From NCBI GenBank assembly GCA_033220425.1, contig CM065646.1, positions 1,867,501-1,931,500 on the forward strand: 64,000 nt of DNA, written 5' to 3'. Shown here piece by piece: positions 1-13,989 of the stretch. This DNA comes from Lepraria neglecta. Lineage: Eukaryota; Ascomycota; Lecanoromycetes; Lecanorales; Stereocaulaceae. A model generated the notes under the pieces. That model was not told where the DNA came from, did not search any database, and saw nothing but the letters and a program-made list of their open reading frames with translations. Position 1 is the stretch's first letter. Each line of letters starts with the position of its first letter. The translations under genes and the position numbers were made by a program.

Positions 1-483
1 AACAAAGCCGGCGGCCTAGTCTTCAACCGCGACTTCAATCCCGCCCTCAACAAAGTCTCCGTCAACGACCTGCTAGTCCTAGCCGGTACATTTCACGGGC
101 ACGTCTCCCTTGCCCCCATCTCCTCCCATTCCCTTCTTTCTTTTCCCCTACATCCCCCTGCCCACCCAACTAACAACCCTCACAGCGTCCACGCAATAAC
201 GAAGTCCCTAACCCCCTCCTCCCTCGCCATCCCCTTCAAAGACCGCACCGGCATCGAAGTACTCGAATCCTCCCAATTCCGCCTAACATGTTTCCAAACC
301 TTTACGGGGACTAAGTTTCTACTATTTACGGAACCTCATCAGCCGAATGTCGATACGATTATACGGAAGGTGTATGAGCTTTATGCGGATTATGTGATGA
401 AGAATCCGTTTTATCAGCTTGAGATGCCAATAAGGTGCGAGGCTTTTGAGAGGGGGTTGATGAGTTATATTAGGGCGAAATGA
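1..483 (+). CDS. TRS23: TRAPP complex subunit Trs23 (sybindin family), 5' end missing
   Basis: Subunit of the TRAPP tethering complexes that act as Rab exchange factors in ER-Golgi traffic. The window opens inside the N-terminal longin-like strand (NKAGGLVFNRDF), so the first few codons lie outside. Exons are 1-98 and 186-483. The protein reads LVLAGTFHG, then VHAITKSL across the intron, and ends with the hallmark KNPFYQLEMPIRCEAFE, as in human TRAPPC4. The fungal form lacks most of the PDZ-like insert of the animal protein. The only junction that restores the conserved FHG-VHAI reading uses a GC donor at 99; the nearby GT donors shift the frame. Stop is TGA at 481-483. Identity is secure; the 5' end is simply cut by the window. 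Confidence 0.9.
   Translation, partial: NKAGGLVFNRDFNPALNKVSVNDLLVLAGTFHGHVSLAPISSHSLLSFPLHPPAHPTNNPHSVHAITKSLTPSSLAIPFKDRTGIEVLESSQFRLTCFQTFTGTKFLLFTEPHQPNVDTIIRKVYELYADYVMKNPFYQLEMPIRCEAFERGLMSYIRAK
99..185 (+). other. GC-AG intron in trs23
   Basis: Donor GG|GCACGT at 99 and acceptor CACAG at 185 give an 87-nt intron. Exon 1 leaves two bases (gg) and exon 2 supplies c, making Gly, and the protein continues FHG-VHAITKS as in other TRAPPC4/Trs23 proteins. The GT dinucleotides nearby (at 86 and 103) give the wrong phase. The call rests on conservation of the encoded protein, not on transcript data. Confidence 0.7.
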
Positions 484-971
484 GGATATGGAGGGGGCAT
501 TGGACAATGTGACCCAAGACGATGGAAGTGCTAGACATATGATTGGGTGATTGGGGAGGCCGAGATGCCTTGAGGATACTTGGAAGGCGAAAGGGAGGGC
601 GGACGAAACTTGGATGAATCAAGTGTTGTCTTTACCAATGCTGCCATGAATCAAGTACTACACGGGGCCTTTGATATTGCTAGCACCAGCTGGATTCAGG
701 GTTAGCAACTAGCCGGGAGAACGCATATGTTCAAGCGGCTGGATCATCAAAGAGTAAATGTGCCATTAAAAAACATGCAAGAACCCACAAATTTTTTCGA
801 ATATGTCAGTGGTAGATATTGTAGACAGCCTTCGATACCTTCACCTTTCAATAGCGATCCCCTAAGTCATCCATTTGAAGCCTAGCGCAGCTGTTGCAGA
901 TTAGGGCAGATAGCCGAACATTTTGACTGCTTGAAAACAGCCCACAAACTCTTGACCTGCGCAACATCATC
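484..971. other. Intergenic, trs23 3' end to eIF3d promoter
   Basis: 488 bp between tandem genes. No conserved reading frame is visible. It should hold the trs23 3' UTR and the eIF3d promoter and leader; I see no clear TATA box. Confidence 0.5.
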
Positions 972-2829
972 ATGCCTATCTCACTCTCTTCCCTAGTCTC
1001 GGATCTACCGTCAGAGGCAACATGGGGCCCACCTACTACCACAGACGCTCTCGTCGCTGGAGTCCCCTATGCGCCGTATTCGAAGGGGGACAAGCTGGGG
1101 CGCATGGCGGACTGGACAACTGAGGGCAAGGATAGAGATGGACGAGGGGGACGACAGCAGTATAACAGGAATTACAGAGGCCAGTATTAGATATTCAGAT
1201 CAACTCCGGCTCGAAATTGCTAACGACTTATGTAGACCAACAAGTTTACGGTGCTGGTACCTCGAGTCTCTTTGCTGTCCAAGTAGCAGAAGACGAATCA
1301 TCCTTCTCCGTCGTCGACAATACTCGCACTTCGACAAAGACACGAGGCTTCGGCCGTGGTGGCGGTACTATATTCCGTGGTCGAGGACGAGGGGGCCGTG
1401 ATGCGCGCGGAGGGCGAGGGAACTACCAGAACTCTAGAGTAGGTGGCCGTGGTGGCCAACAGGCATACCTGTACGACCAGCGAGGAGGCGCACGAGGAGG
1501 TCGTGGAAACAGGAGGTTCGGCTGGAAAGACTATGACAAGCCTCAGCGAAATCGCGACTCCTCTGTTAACATCAAATCTGACTGGACTATGCTGGAAGAA
1601 ATCGATTTCGCACGGCTGCTGAAACTGAATCTCGAGACATCCGCTGGCGAAGATATCGAGAACTATGGCTTCCTCTACTACTACGATCGCAGCTACGACA
1701 AGCCTCCGGTGAAGAACACGGAGCGAAAGCTCAATATTGTGGACCGCGCCGCATATAATGTCACAACCTCCTCTGATCCGATAATTCATGAGCTGGCAGA
1801 AAAGGACGAAGCCACAATATTCGCCACCGATAACATTCTCTCTATGCTTATGTGCGCCCCTCGGTCCGTCTACAGCTGGGATCTGGTCATCTCAAAGCAC
1901 AATAACAAAATCTACCTCGATAAGCGGGATGGCTCATCGCTGGATATGGTTTCAGTGAACGAGAACGCGGCCGATGCTCCCCTTGAAGCTAGCGAGGGCA
2001 ATAAAGACAGTATCAATTTCCCTGGAGCACTCGCACTTGAGGCTACTTTCATCAATCACAATTTTGCAAATCAAACAGTCATGGAGAGCGAGACGAGCAA
2101 ATTGGAAATGAACCACGAGAACCCCTTCTACAACCCCTCAGAAGAGACCGAACCTCTAGCCTCAAAAGCCTACAAATACCGCCGCTTCGACCTCTCGCTA
2201 GAGAAAGACGAAGATCCATTGCACCTGATCGTCCGTACCGAGATTGATGCAGTAGTAAAGAACAACATCAGCGGTGAAGACCAGCTCCTTACCCTCAAAG
2301 CACTCAACGAATTCGACCACAAAGCACAGGGAAGCGGGGGTGCTTTAGACTGGCGGACGAAATTGACGAGCCAACGTGGTGCAGTCGTGGCAACCGAGAT
2401 GAAGAATAACAGTTGCAAGTTGGCAAGATGGGCTACACAAGCTATCCTAGCTGGTGCAGACGTGATGAAGCTCGGGTAGGCTCTCTCCCCCTTTCTCACA
2501 CTCTACCCCGTCTTCTCGTTTCCTAATCTACTCACAGATTCGTCTCCCGCACCTCCCCAAAAATGCCCGACAAACACGTCATTCTCGGCGTCGTAGGCTA
2601 CGATCCTCGAAAATTCGCCGAGCAAATGAACCTTAACCTCGCAAACGGATGGGGTATCGTCCGCACGATCGTCGATATGTGCAGGAGCATGAAAGATGGG
2701 AAATACGTGCTTGTGAAGGACCCGAATAAGCCGCTATTGAGGCTTTATGAGGTGCCGCTAGGGACGTTTGAGGAGGATGAGGGGGAGGCGGAGGTCGATG
2801 GGACGGAGGCGGATGGGGATGAGGAGTAG
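972..2829 (+). CDS. Translation initiation factor eIF3 subunit D (Moe1)
   Basis: eIF3d is the cap-binding subunit attached to the eIF3 complex that recruits mRNA to the 40S ribosome. Exons 972-1179, 1236-2475 and 2538-2829 join to 1,740 nt, 579 aa. The start gives the family N-terminus, with [13 protein letters not shown] near residues 37-49. An RG-rich RNA-binding stretch ([13 protein letters not shown]) follows [13 protein letters not shown]; then come [19 protein letters not shown], the [17 protein letters not shown] block, and HVILG near the C-terminus before an acidic tail. Intron 1 is GC-AG; intron 2 (2476-2537, 62 nt) is ordinary GT-AG. Same strand as trs23. Length and motifs fit the family; very confident. 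Confidence 0.96.
1180..1235 (+). other. GC-AG intron in eIF3d
   Basis: Donor AGAG|GCCAGT at 1180, branch-like GCTAACGAC at 1219-1227 and acceptor ATGTAG at 1235; 56 nt. The join gives [13 protein letters not shown], the expected fungal eIF3d reading. The GT at 1184 gives the wrong phase with acceptor 1235, and reading on meets TAG at 1188. This is the second GC-AG intron within 1.2 kb. Confidence 0.75.
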
Positions 2830-3048
2830 ACGGTAGTAGTAGAGAAGGACATGAGGGTGTTTGTAATGCATGGTGTGGAACGAAAAACGGCACGTTTGCA
2901 TTATACCCTAGATATGGGAGAGTTGTCGAAATGAAGCATATCCTTTGCAAAGAGCTCTGCTCTCTACCTGACTCACCGCCGATTTCGTCCTTTTCGTGGT
3001 CCCCCATTTTGCTGGACTACTGCCTAATTTGATCCAATTCCTAACCCT

Positions 3049-4342
<1,294 letters not shown>

Positions 4343-4702
4343 CGTGTAATTCGATGTAGTTTGAGTTTAGTGAAGTACGGAGTCTTAGGAGTAAAGCGCG
4401 AAAGATGGTGGTTTAGATTGTAGATCTATGCTTCTTCAGCTCAATTATAAAAATACCAGGAAAGCGATGCGCAGCACCTACGAGGTTTTATAAAACCAGG
4501 CGGCACTCATATAATGCTCACTCCTTTGATAATACAGCGCCAGTTTGCTACATATTTGGAAGGAATGGTATCTATGCACACAGAGTCTTACTCGCTCGTT
4601 ATGACTAAATACACTTAGAAAAGCGTTAAGGCCTTCTCAGCCATCCTTTCAATTCCCAAAAACGCCTTCCCCATGCCCACTCCACCACTCTTGAAGGATA
4701 GT
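4343..4702. other. Intergenic, upstream of cytidine deaminase gene
   Basis: 360 bp between the vps10 stop and the cytidine deaminase start, both on the minus strand. It must carry the vps10 3' UTR and the deaminase promoter. No coding frame or repeat seen. Confidence 0.5.
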
Positions 4703-7700
4703 CTAAACCTCCTCATCCTCATCATCCCCCAACAACTCATCCTCATCCGGATCAACAACCGCATACCTTCCACTCCTCGAAAAGTCACTCCGACTCGTAT
4801 ACCTCCTCCCACCGCCAAACAACCCACCAATACCCCTCCACGCACTCCCAAGCAATAGAGGTAGTGTAGCAACAACAGCCACCAACGCACTAACAGCAGC
4901 AACCGGCCACGCAATCCACGGCCTATCAGCATCGAATGCGCTGCCACCCCCATCGCCAAGTCTAATGCGACCGAACTTGCCATCCCAGTTGCGCCAAACC
5001 CAATAGCCCACTCCCGTAGCGATAGTGATGGGTAGGAGGATGACGAGAACGAAGAACCAGAAGCCGGAAAGGCCCTTCTTGGCTTGTTCGCGGTCGAAGT
5101 CGTCTTTATGGCCTGGGCAGGGGATTTCCTGGGAGGTGTATTCTAGCTCTTTCCCTCCTTCGCAGGTGTCCAGCGGGGTGCGTCGATAGCCGGTGACGAA
5201 GTAGTAAGATGTTAGGTCGGGGTTGTCGATGCATTGTTGCTCGTGATTGGGGGGCTGAAGGCCCGAGACGAGTTTACAGGTGCCGTCGTTTGCTACTTCG
5301 AAGTTGTAGTCGCTACAGGGGCGTTGTTAGTATGGTGAAACTATAATGATTGGGAAAGGAAAGGAGGGGGTTTGGCTTACCATTCAAAGTCCTCCCTTGT
5401 GCAGTAGCAGTTCTTGGAGATGCTGTGCTTTCTTTCAAAACTCAGCTCGTTGAAGCAGTTCTTGTCGATCTTCTTGCGATGATACTGCGTGATGTGACCA
5501 AAAAGGCAATTGTCCTTCTGCTTGGGGTGCTTCGGCTCCCAAAAGTAGTAGTCGTCTGCCTCCGGATCATTTTCATCGAGCTTGCAGCGTCTGTCTGTGA
5601 GGCCAGTGAAGTCAAGGTTGATGGTAGCGATCTTGCTGCCGCTAGAGCTGTCCTTGCCCCAGAGAATGAAGTTGCGTGATTTATCGGAGGGCACAGTGGA
5701 GATGGCTGCAACGTTGAAGTCTGTGTTCGAGAACTGATACTCCGCCCATGTCTGGCCCTCGTCAAGGGTATAGAAGACGGATCGAGTTGCGACATCTTCC
5801 TCGACGATGACAATAATGGACCCTTGGTCGCCGAACTCCCACATGTAGTTGCCCTTCTTCACTGGGCGCCATTCCACGCCACCATCGCTGGTAATGAAAG
5901 TGTCTCCTTCAGGCTTCCTGCCTAGGTACTCGCCGACGTTACCTACCCCCATCATCAAGCCAATGGCACTTGGAGAGGAGAACGTATCACGGGGATCTTT
6001 GCGCTCGGTGTAGCTATGGAGATGAAGAGAACACTTCTTAGGATCAGAGACGTCGCACCCAAAGTTGCGGCCCTCAGCATCTTTCGGCGGTGCTTGCAGC
6101 GTCCCCCATTGGGCACCATCGTTATGCGTGATCATAGTCTTGAGCTTCTTGGCCTTTCCGGCGTCAGCCTCTTTAACATTGGCGACTTGATTGACCAGTA
6201 TAACACCCTCAAGGCCAAGCATCTTCTCAAAGTCGACATAGCCCAGGCGATTTCTGTTGACGCCGTTGAGACTCATAACATAAGATGTGCCGTTGCTGTT
6301 GCTCTTAATGATAGAACCATACTCAGACCCATCGCGATTATTGACAGTGACATGCAAGAAGACAGCATGTGTCGAACTATCGAGCACTGTGTAAGCTTTC
6401 TGAGCAGGCACTTCAAAGCTGGGCGGGAATTGAGCGTTAGCGAAAGTCTTGCCATCGACGCTGGTGTGGCAAGTTAGAGCTTCTCGATCATCTTCCTTTC
6501 TAGCTGCAACGACGATGAATTCAGACATGGTAGCGAAGTCGACAATGTCGTCGAATTCCTTATGATCATCCGCAAACCAATTGTCGCTCCACTTGAGTTG
6601 AAGAGCATTGTCGAGCTTCTCGTCCTTGTATTGCTCGCAGTACACCAGGTTCTCCACGCCACCACGGCCCTCTTTCTTAATGAACTCGCACTTGCGGATA
6701 TATCGAACCCTGTGTAGCCAGTCGGCTCCTCTGTCTTCAGTAAAGAACGCCACATCGTGACATTCGCCTTTACCAGAGCCGCAGTCGACTGCCCCAGTCC
6801 AGATAAGCCAGTCCTTGTAGTCAGGATGGAAGCCTAGAACTGGCAGCCTGGCGTCGCGAGTGGGTTCCGCGGGAGCTTCGAAACCATGAACGGTTTCACC
6901 CCTGTCGTAGGAATAGAACACCGTTTTCCCTGGAGTGAGGAAGAAAACCACATCATTGAAGTAATGGTGCGGGACGATAGCCGTGATTTCCTCACCCTTG
7001 AGTATCTGGGTCCAGGTCTTGCCGGCATCCGTGGTGCGGTAGACCTCGTGTTCGTCAGTCCTCATGACAACAGTCTCATCATCTTTTTGACTGGCGTCTG
7101 TCCTCTCAAGGTAGAAATACTCTTCGAATCTTCTAGCGGAGAATGTTGTGAGTTCCCTCGATATCTCACCGCTTACGGGAGCCTTATAGGAATCTTTGCA
7201 CGGACGCTCCACTTCCTTGTCGAGTTCAATTGCACCCTTGGCATTTTCATCGCAGTTGTTGCCGGGGATGCGTCTGAAGCCTGAGCTGCCCATGAAGGTG
7301 TCCTCGGGATTCTTACATTTACCCTCAGGTATGGACATGGTCCCTGCAGGTATGCACTTCTCTCCATTATCGCTTGGTAGGAAGTCGGTGTCGCACTCAT
7401 AGTCTTCTTTAGTACAGGCGCACCCCTTGAACTCAGGTGCTGGATCCTTGAACTCTTCATCCACGAAACAGTCGGCATCCCACTTACGTCGCCGGTACCA
7501 TTGCTCATTACCCATGATGCAAGTCGGCTTCCCTTCCTCATCAACACGCGCGGACCACTGCTCGAAGTCGCTGTCCTTGCATTTTCCTTCATGGAGCTCT
7601 TCAAAGTCGATGGACATTGCCCAGTGCTCGATATCTTCTCCACCACCCATAGTAACCATGAGGAAGAATTTGAGACTTGTAGAGTCAGGTGTGGTGGTCA

Positions 7701-9228
7701 AGATCTTAGCACGGACTTTGTCTTCAAGCTTGACTTCCTCCCATTTATGACCATGGTTCAAGGAGTAGCTGATTTTGTCTGTGGGGCCTTCGTCGTAGAT
7801 AGCAAGTAGAACGGCGCCTTTATCGCCAAACTCGTACTTGTGAGCCTCTTTCAGGGCTCCCGTCCAGTGCAGGCCGGCGTCGTCTGAGACATACAGGTCG
7901 CATTCTTCATATTCCTTAAGATGCTTGCCCTTATTGCCAACCCCCATTAGTATACCTGGTGCCGGGCTTGAGAAAACCCTACCGGAGTTCGACATGTCCG
8001 AAACCGAGTGTAGTTGGATTTCGTCGCCATCGCGTGTAGTAAGTGGGTTGAAAGTCCTCCCATCATCAAAGCTGATCTTGCTCTTAAGCTTCTTCTTCGC
8101 CATGGCGCTCTTCTCAACGTCCTCCCAATTATCCACGACATTGACAAGCACGATCCCCTGAATCCCAGAGACCTTCTCGAAATCCACAATCCCCTTGAAG
8201 TTGCGATTCGTATGCTCGATGTTCCGTGTGAAATACGTGCCATTCGAGTTACTTGTAAACAGCACACCCATGGCGTTTAGCGCAGTCGTAGTCATAACAT
8301 CAACCTGAATGCTATAATTCGTGCTCTCGAGAATCGTATACGCGTCCTCCTCGAGCCTATGGTCGTTGGGAAAGATAGCCCGATGCCACGTCTTCGCATC
8401 ATCAGTCACATACATAGCCAACTCATCAGTTCCCTTTGCACTCGCGGCCGCAACCAGGAAGCCCTTGACAACTGCAATATTGATGATACCCTGCACAGTC
8501 CTATCACCCTCCAAGACCGGCTCTTCCTCATTCTCAAAGTAGTCATCCGAGACCGCAAGCCTATTATCCTTCGTAGAGAACGGATTCGCGAACCGTCCCC
8601 TAACAACGCAAACAACCCTATCATCCCCCTCATCATCCTTACTCGTTTGAAAATTCGGCGTACTCTTCGCAAACACACAAGTCCGCGTGTCCAGCCTCAG
8701 CTGCTTCGCAGGCGTCTTGAAAGCATCCTTTGTATACAACGCCATCTCATTGCATACGAAAAAATCAGCGCAGACATTCACGATGACCTTCTCCGGGTCC
8801 CCTGCGTGGAAGCTGAATAGTGGCTTGAAAGGTACCGGGAGGCCTTCTATCTCGAAGCTCCGCCATGTTTCGCCTCGATCCTCTGTGATCCAGTGCCGAT
8901 GCTTTTCTTTGCCCCATATGTAAGCTACTTTTTGATCATGGGGATGTAATATGAGATCCAAGGCAGTGCCTTCGGGCACGTCCGCAATGTTTCCCCATGC
9001 CTCGCCTGCGTTGTCTGTTCTTTGGACATTTCCTGCGATGTCAAGGATGAGGATGACGTCGGAGTCTTCGAAGTAGAGGGGTGGTGCTGCGGGACGTTGC
9101 TCGAACTTGTGTTTGGAGATGCGTGGAGCGTCTTTCTTCGCTGATGCTGGGTTCGACAAGAGAAGTGCTTGGAGAAGGAGGAGGGAGAGGGAGATGAGGT
9201 GGGTGTATGAGCTGCTTCGTAATATCAT
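4703..9228 (-). CDS. VPS10: Vps10-type vacuolar sorting receptor (sortilin family)
   Basis: Type I receptor cycling between late Golgi and endosomes that sorts vacuolar hydrolases such as carboxypeptidase Y. Exons 9228-5381 and 5312-4703 give 1,485 aa, the usual fungal size. A signal peptide (about residues 1-30, ending NPASA) is followed by two tandem VPS10 propeller regions with BNR-like SxDxGxTW repeats. Each ends in a cysteine-rich 10CC module (around CKDSDFEQW...CACTKEDYEC and CKLDENDPEAD...CYCTREDFEC). A membrane segment lies near residues 1367-1388 and a second hydrophobic stretch near 1415-1440. The tail is acidic, with DEDELLGDD resembling an acidic dileucine sorting signal. The 68-nt intron (5313-5380) interrupts the second 10CC module. 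Confident. Confidence 0.95.
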
Positions 9229-10111
9229 GTTTGCTTGATGGTGGAGAACGAAGGGTGGTGGCCTTGCGCTCTTAAAGTTTGGGACACCTCAGCCTTTGGC
9301 GTACGTATTCGCAGTCCTGTGGCGAGGATCGCGCTAAGCCTGATACGGATGGTAGCGCTTAAAGCGTGGTCTTACAATGGGCTGACGCCCAGGGCACATT
9401 CACAATAGCGATTCACTGGGTCAAAACTGTCGATTCCCATCCACATGTTATGCCTTGGAGGGTTTGTTGTACTGTGGTTATACGAGCCAACAAGAGCTAG
9501 GATAACAATGAGACATGCACCAACGGCCCGGTGTCAGCTAAGCAAGCTTTGGAAGTGACACCGATGGGGATTCATTCATAATATCATGTAATTTGATTCA
9601 AAATATTGAAGACCAGTCTCCATGTTGTGCTATGTAATATTGCTCATACTCTCCCTCATGGCCCAACGGTATGATACAATCAGAACTCCACGCTATGTCC
9701 ACCACAACAATGCTGGGATATTAGGGCACGCAAGAAGATTCGTGAAGCATCAGTGATATAGTGAATGCACTTCATATCCATATCCATGTCCCACCCTTCC
9801 CTTGTACCATGTTCCAATTTCCTTTCCTTTTGCCAGTCCCAGTGAGGGAGTCCAGTCTAAACATCGCCGTCGCTAGATCCCAAAGCTCCAGCGCTCGGAT
9901 ACTCAAAAACAAAGGGGGGGTATCTGCTAAATGCAATCTCCATCGTGTATCGGCCTAACGAATGTATAGAATTGAGTCGATTAAAAAAAACTGTTGATTG
10001 GGGGGAAATGGCTCGATGTGTTGAAATGCAAACGCTGCGTAAATCGTGAAGGTAAATCTGGGGTGGGGTGTCGACGACTCGTCGTATGAGAATCTCAATC
10101 TTGTATGGCGC
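9229..10111. other. Intergenic, vps10 promoter and hapB 3' region
   Basis: 883 bp between two minus-strand genes. Only short, unconserved frames occur. A run of A residues near 9984 and a G run near 9917 are the only low-complexity features. Confidence 0.5.
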
Positions 10112-11200
10112 TCAGGCATCGCCTTCATCATCATCTTCATCTTCTGGCTCTTCGCTCTCACCGCTTGGCGTATCCTTCTTCGCCTTTTTGGCCGCCGGCG
10201 TGCTTTCGTCGTCATCGTCGAGAGCATTGGACTTGCGTTTAGCAGAAGTCTTGCTCGATTTGCCTGGAGCCGATGTGTCGGACTCTTCGTGTTTGGGAGC
10301 ATACTTCTGAAGTTCACCACCTTCGCCTTTCTCAATGAGAGAAACCTCCTCTGCTGTGAGAAATCTTCCACCTGGCCCTCTTGGCCTCCGCATGGCATGC
10401 TTGTGTCTTGATTCGTGTAGGTATGGTTTCCTTCCCTTCGAAGTGAGCCGCAGTGCTTCTTCCAACTTTTGCCGTGCCACGCGCCTCTTCAGAATGCGAT
10501 GGAATTGCTTTGCGTTGACATATAACGGGGCTTCTTCGGCGCCTGACGGTCCAACTTCTGGTGAAGCCTGATGTTGCGGTGGTTGGTGTGGTGGTGGCAT
10601 CTGAGGAGGAACGGAATTTCGTGGTGGTTGATGATTCATCATCACGGTCGATGCGTTATGGACCTGTGGGCTGCTGACATGATGACCAATGTGACCTTGC
10701 GACATTCGGTGATTTTGTTGGACTTGTGAGGGTAATGAGCCCATATTTGGTGGGTGCTGTGGTGATCTAGGTGCTCGCTCATTCTTGATGCCGATGCCTG
10801 CCATGCGAGGCGATCCGCCCGCCATCGAAGTCTGTGGCATCTGGTAGTAGCTTGTCTGCCCTGATGCTGCCGCCGTGGCCATGGCAGCAGCAGCTTGCGC
10901 TGGCGACACGCCATACGGTGGATGCATGTTTGAGGGAGCGACACCATAGGCCTGTGGATAGTTGAGCCCTGAATGGTTCGCTTGAGGCGGTGGCTGCGGT
11001 GGATACGAATGTCCTTGAGATGGTAGGATGGGTGAGGCTTGAGGTTGATGTTGTTGATGCATCTGTGGGGGTTGACTCGGCGGCGAGGTTATTGTCGGCC
11101 CTCCAGAATGCTGCTGGCCATTCGAATAGGCAGCCTGCATGTGCGGCGCGTGCGGATGCTGGCCATAAGAATGTGCCTGAGGTTGCGCGTAATCCATCAT
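10112..11200 (-). CDS. hapB: CCAAT-binding factor subunit HapB (NF-YA / Hap2)
   Basis: Sequence-specific subunit of the heterotrimeric CCAAT-binding complex, acting in the nucleus with the HapC/HapE histone-fold pair. Single open frame of 362 aa starting MMDYAQPQ. The N-terminal half is rich in Gln, Pro, His and Ser, as in NF-YA activation regions. The core at about residues 222-285 has the subunit-association helix ([23 protein letters not shown]) and the DNA-binding part with [23 protein letters not shown]. The C-terminal tail is basic then acidic and probably carries the nuclear localisation signal ([17 protein letters not shown]). No intron is needed; an upstream noncoding exon cannot be excluded. 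Function is certain from the core. Confidence 0.96.
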   Translation of the reverse strand: MMDYAQPQAHSYGQHPHAPHMQAAYSNGQQHSGGPTITSPPSQPPQMHQQHQPQASPILPSQGHSYPPQPPPQANHSGLNYPQAYGVAPSNMHPPYGVSPAQAAAAMATAAASGQTSYYQMPQTSMAGGSPRMAGIGIKNERAPRSPQHPPNMGSLPSQVQQNHRMSQGHIGHHVSSPQVHNASTVMMNHQPPRNSVPPQMPPPHQPPQHQASPEVGPSGAEEAPLYVNAKQFHRILKRRVARQKLEEALRLTSKGRKPYLHESRHKHAMRRPRGPGGRFLTAEEVSLIEKGEGGELQKYAPKHEESDTSAPGKSSKTSAKRKSNALDDDDESTPAAKKAKKDTPSGESEEPEDEDDDEGDA

Positions 11201-13019
11201 GGGTAGATCCAGGTGAAGTTAGAGGTCGAGAAGGTTTGTTATGTCGCTACCGTTGTAGTGGCGCCTGTCTTTTCACGCGAATATGCGTGACCGAAGATCG
11301 GATAGGCTGCTTGACACGTACCACGGGAGAGATTAGTCAGGGCGGTCGACTCGAAGGTGTCAGTGTCGTAAAGGATATGGCTTCTTTCTATCGTGATTGG
11401 AAGAAGCTATCCTTGGTGACCCCAAAGGTATTCGCCGCGGGGCCTGCCGGGTGCGTGGATTGGACGAAGGTTTTATGCACAGTCCTGCAGCCCTGGCATA
11501 TCTTAGTCTCGGCACGCAAGCTTAGGTTCGATTGGATGAAGTTATAAAATACTAACTCACCGACCGGAGAATGCTTTAATGAGAGCAACAATAACTATAT
11601 TGGATCAGCCGAAGATCCCTTGCGCTTTTGAAGTGTCCGCAGTGCTCGAATTTGTGCAAAGGTTCGCGTGATGAGGCTGTTACGAGGCGAATAGCGTAAG
11701 GTCTCAATGCAGCAGTACTGGCGTCAGAGAGCATGCGCTGTCACCTTACTCTGGTGACCTCGTTGCGTTATCGTGGAGGCAGTGCCGGCAGCAGTATTCG
11801 GCGGGGCGCTAGGTAACGGAGTACCGATTTGGGAATGTCGCCTCCACTGATCTCCTCTGGGTTCTCTCAGACTAGCAAGCCAGTTGTCTAGAGTCTCGAT
11901 ATCTTCGTGTGTATGAGGCGGTGCTGAGTTTCCGAGTCGGTGAGTGGTCGGTGGAGCTTCGGTGCCCCTACTGGACGCGAATCTTCAAGCAAGACCAGGT
12001 GTATCGTGGCACGGGAAACGGAGGCCAATTGTTCGATGTGTAAGCTGTGGGCTGCATAGACCAATGAAGTGTCAGCATTCCATGCAATTAATAGATCACG
12101 GCGCAAGGGGTGGCTGGGTTGGGTAAGGTGGGAAGGTTTTCGAGTAAGTTTGGGCATGGATAAAGGGCGGTGATGATTTGATGCGTTGGCATTGCATAGC
12201 GCGCGGTTGGCCCTGCAGGCGAGAACAGAATTCACCTTGTCGATCAACACAACGTGCGTACTTCAAAAAAGCTATGACTCTTGCAACCAACCTGTGTGTG
12301 ACGTCCAGATCTATGCAGTGAATGCCCTTTCGAAGAGTAAAGGGAGCGGTAGTTTAATTGAATGGCGCGTAGGTTGGTTTTCAAGAGACTTGGGCGGTGT
12401 AGAAGCGCTTGTTGGCAGTGTCGGGTATGCGAGTCTCGTTCAGTCTTGTTTGCCTTTTGCGACAAGCGGGCTGCGAGTGGTCAGAATGGTAGCAGCAAGT
12501 TGGTACTGTGCTTCTCGTGAGTCGCTGGTGCTATGCGATAGTGCTCCATGATTAGTTGCGTCATTGATCTTCGTCGCGTCCGCGCATTTTTGCGTGGCTG
12601 TGACGAGCAGGAGGAAGTGGGGCTGTTGTGGAGGGGTTTGACTAACAGTGAAACGCAGACTTGGGTATTCCAATTGAGCGATTTGACTGGCTGGCAGCAG
12701 CTTGACAGATGCGTGCAACCGTGGGCCTGGGTCGTTGAAAATCACCTGACGTTCCCTGGTCGTATGATGCTCAAATCGATTGTCGACGATAATGTATTCT
12801 GCAGTGCGATAGGCTGCCTTGACCCAGATTGCGGCAAGCAGTAGATCTGCCGTGGAACTTGGGAAAGGGATTGGATGAGGGTGATGGAGCCACAAGACTC
12901 AGATGCTTGTTGGGTGATGATTGGGAGGAGAGCGAGCCAGTGAAGATGTTGGTGCTTGAGTAGTGTTTGCCTAGGGCGCGTTGGCGGGAATGGGGTGGGA
13001 ACTTGGAAGGTCAAAAGGA

Positions 13020-13090
13020 CCAATGGAAAAATTCAAAAGTCGGAGTGGGAGAGGAATTTTTTGATTGGAGGGAACGCCCGGTATATAAGG
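13020..13090 (-). promoter_or_regulatory. Candidate hapB promoter: two CCAAT boxes and TATA-like element
   Basis: CCAAT on the plus strand at 13020-13024, CCAAT on the minus strand at 13068-13064, and TATATA at 13082-13087, all within 70 bp. HapB autoregulation through CCAAT boxes is known in Aspergillus nidulans. That these elements serve hapB is inference: they lie 1.8 kb from its start codon. Confidence 0.3.
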
Positions 13091-13989
13091 AAAAAGGATT
13101 TCGGTTTTTAGTGAATGCGCAGCTCATTTCAGCTGAAAGAAGCCACCTGACCTCACACAAGATTATTCATTACGCAGGTGCAGGGATCGCCCGGGGCAGG
13201 GGAGAACAGCAATTCGGCCTGAGACATTCCGGAGGAAGAAATCATGCTGGCTGACGCGAAAAAAAAATACCGCAATTCCCACCCACCCTTTACCAAAATA
13301 GCCTTCAATATTCGGGCAAGCGTCTACGGAAATTGATGTCTACATAAGCTATCTGCACCACTGCAGGAGATCTTCCGTCTTGTTTCCTGATAGTGGGATG
13401 ATTTTCAGATTGCTGATGACTGGTTGAAGCGCTTTTAGAACGAACCACACCCTCCATCACCCGCACAGCCCCCCACTTTATGTCCGATAGCCGCCCATAA
13501 TATGCTAGGGCATCCAATGGATTTGCGTAACCACTTCCTGAAAACAACATCTCAAACATGCCCTCATCCTGTCTGATTAGCCGCTGGCCCACGCGCTTTA
13601 CCTTGTCACATCCCCAATATCCATGTTGCGAGTGTTTCCGAGTCCCACGCTTGCGAGTCAACCCCCTTCAAGAAACAGATGCTGCACGCCACAAACGGAT
13701 GCAGAAAGGTGGAAGTCCAAAATGGGCTCTCTTATGACGCAAAAACACTGGTCAAAACGCTGGCCGCCGCTCAAGCCTCCCATATTAATTCTGTACCCAC
13801 GTGTTGGCATCAAAGCTGCTCGGCTCTCGTAGCCAATAATCATAGATGTCAGACTTACACGCATTACTCGGCATTTAGTTCTTGACTAGCGGCGTGTTGA
13901 CGTAGACTATCGTTGGACAAATATGCCCACGGCATATCTCCGAAAATGTTTCAAAGAGCTTGTGTATCACCTCGGTCATATAAATTGAT

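Noticed and set aside
1298-1789. Long minus-strand frame inside eIF3d
   Set aside because: Shadow of the RG-rich coding strand; no independent support.
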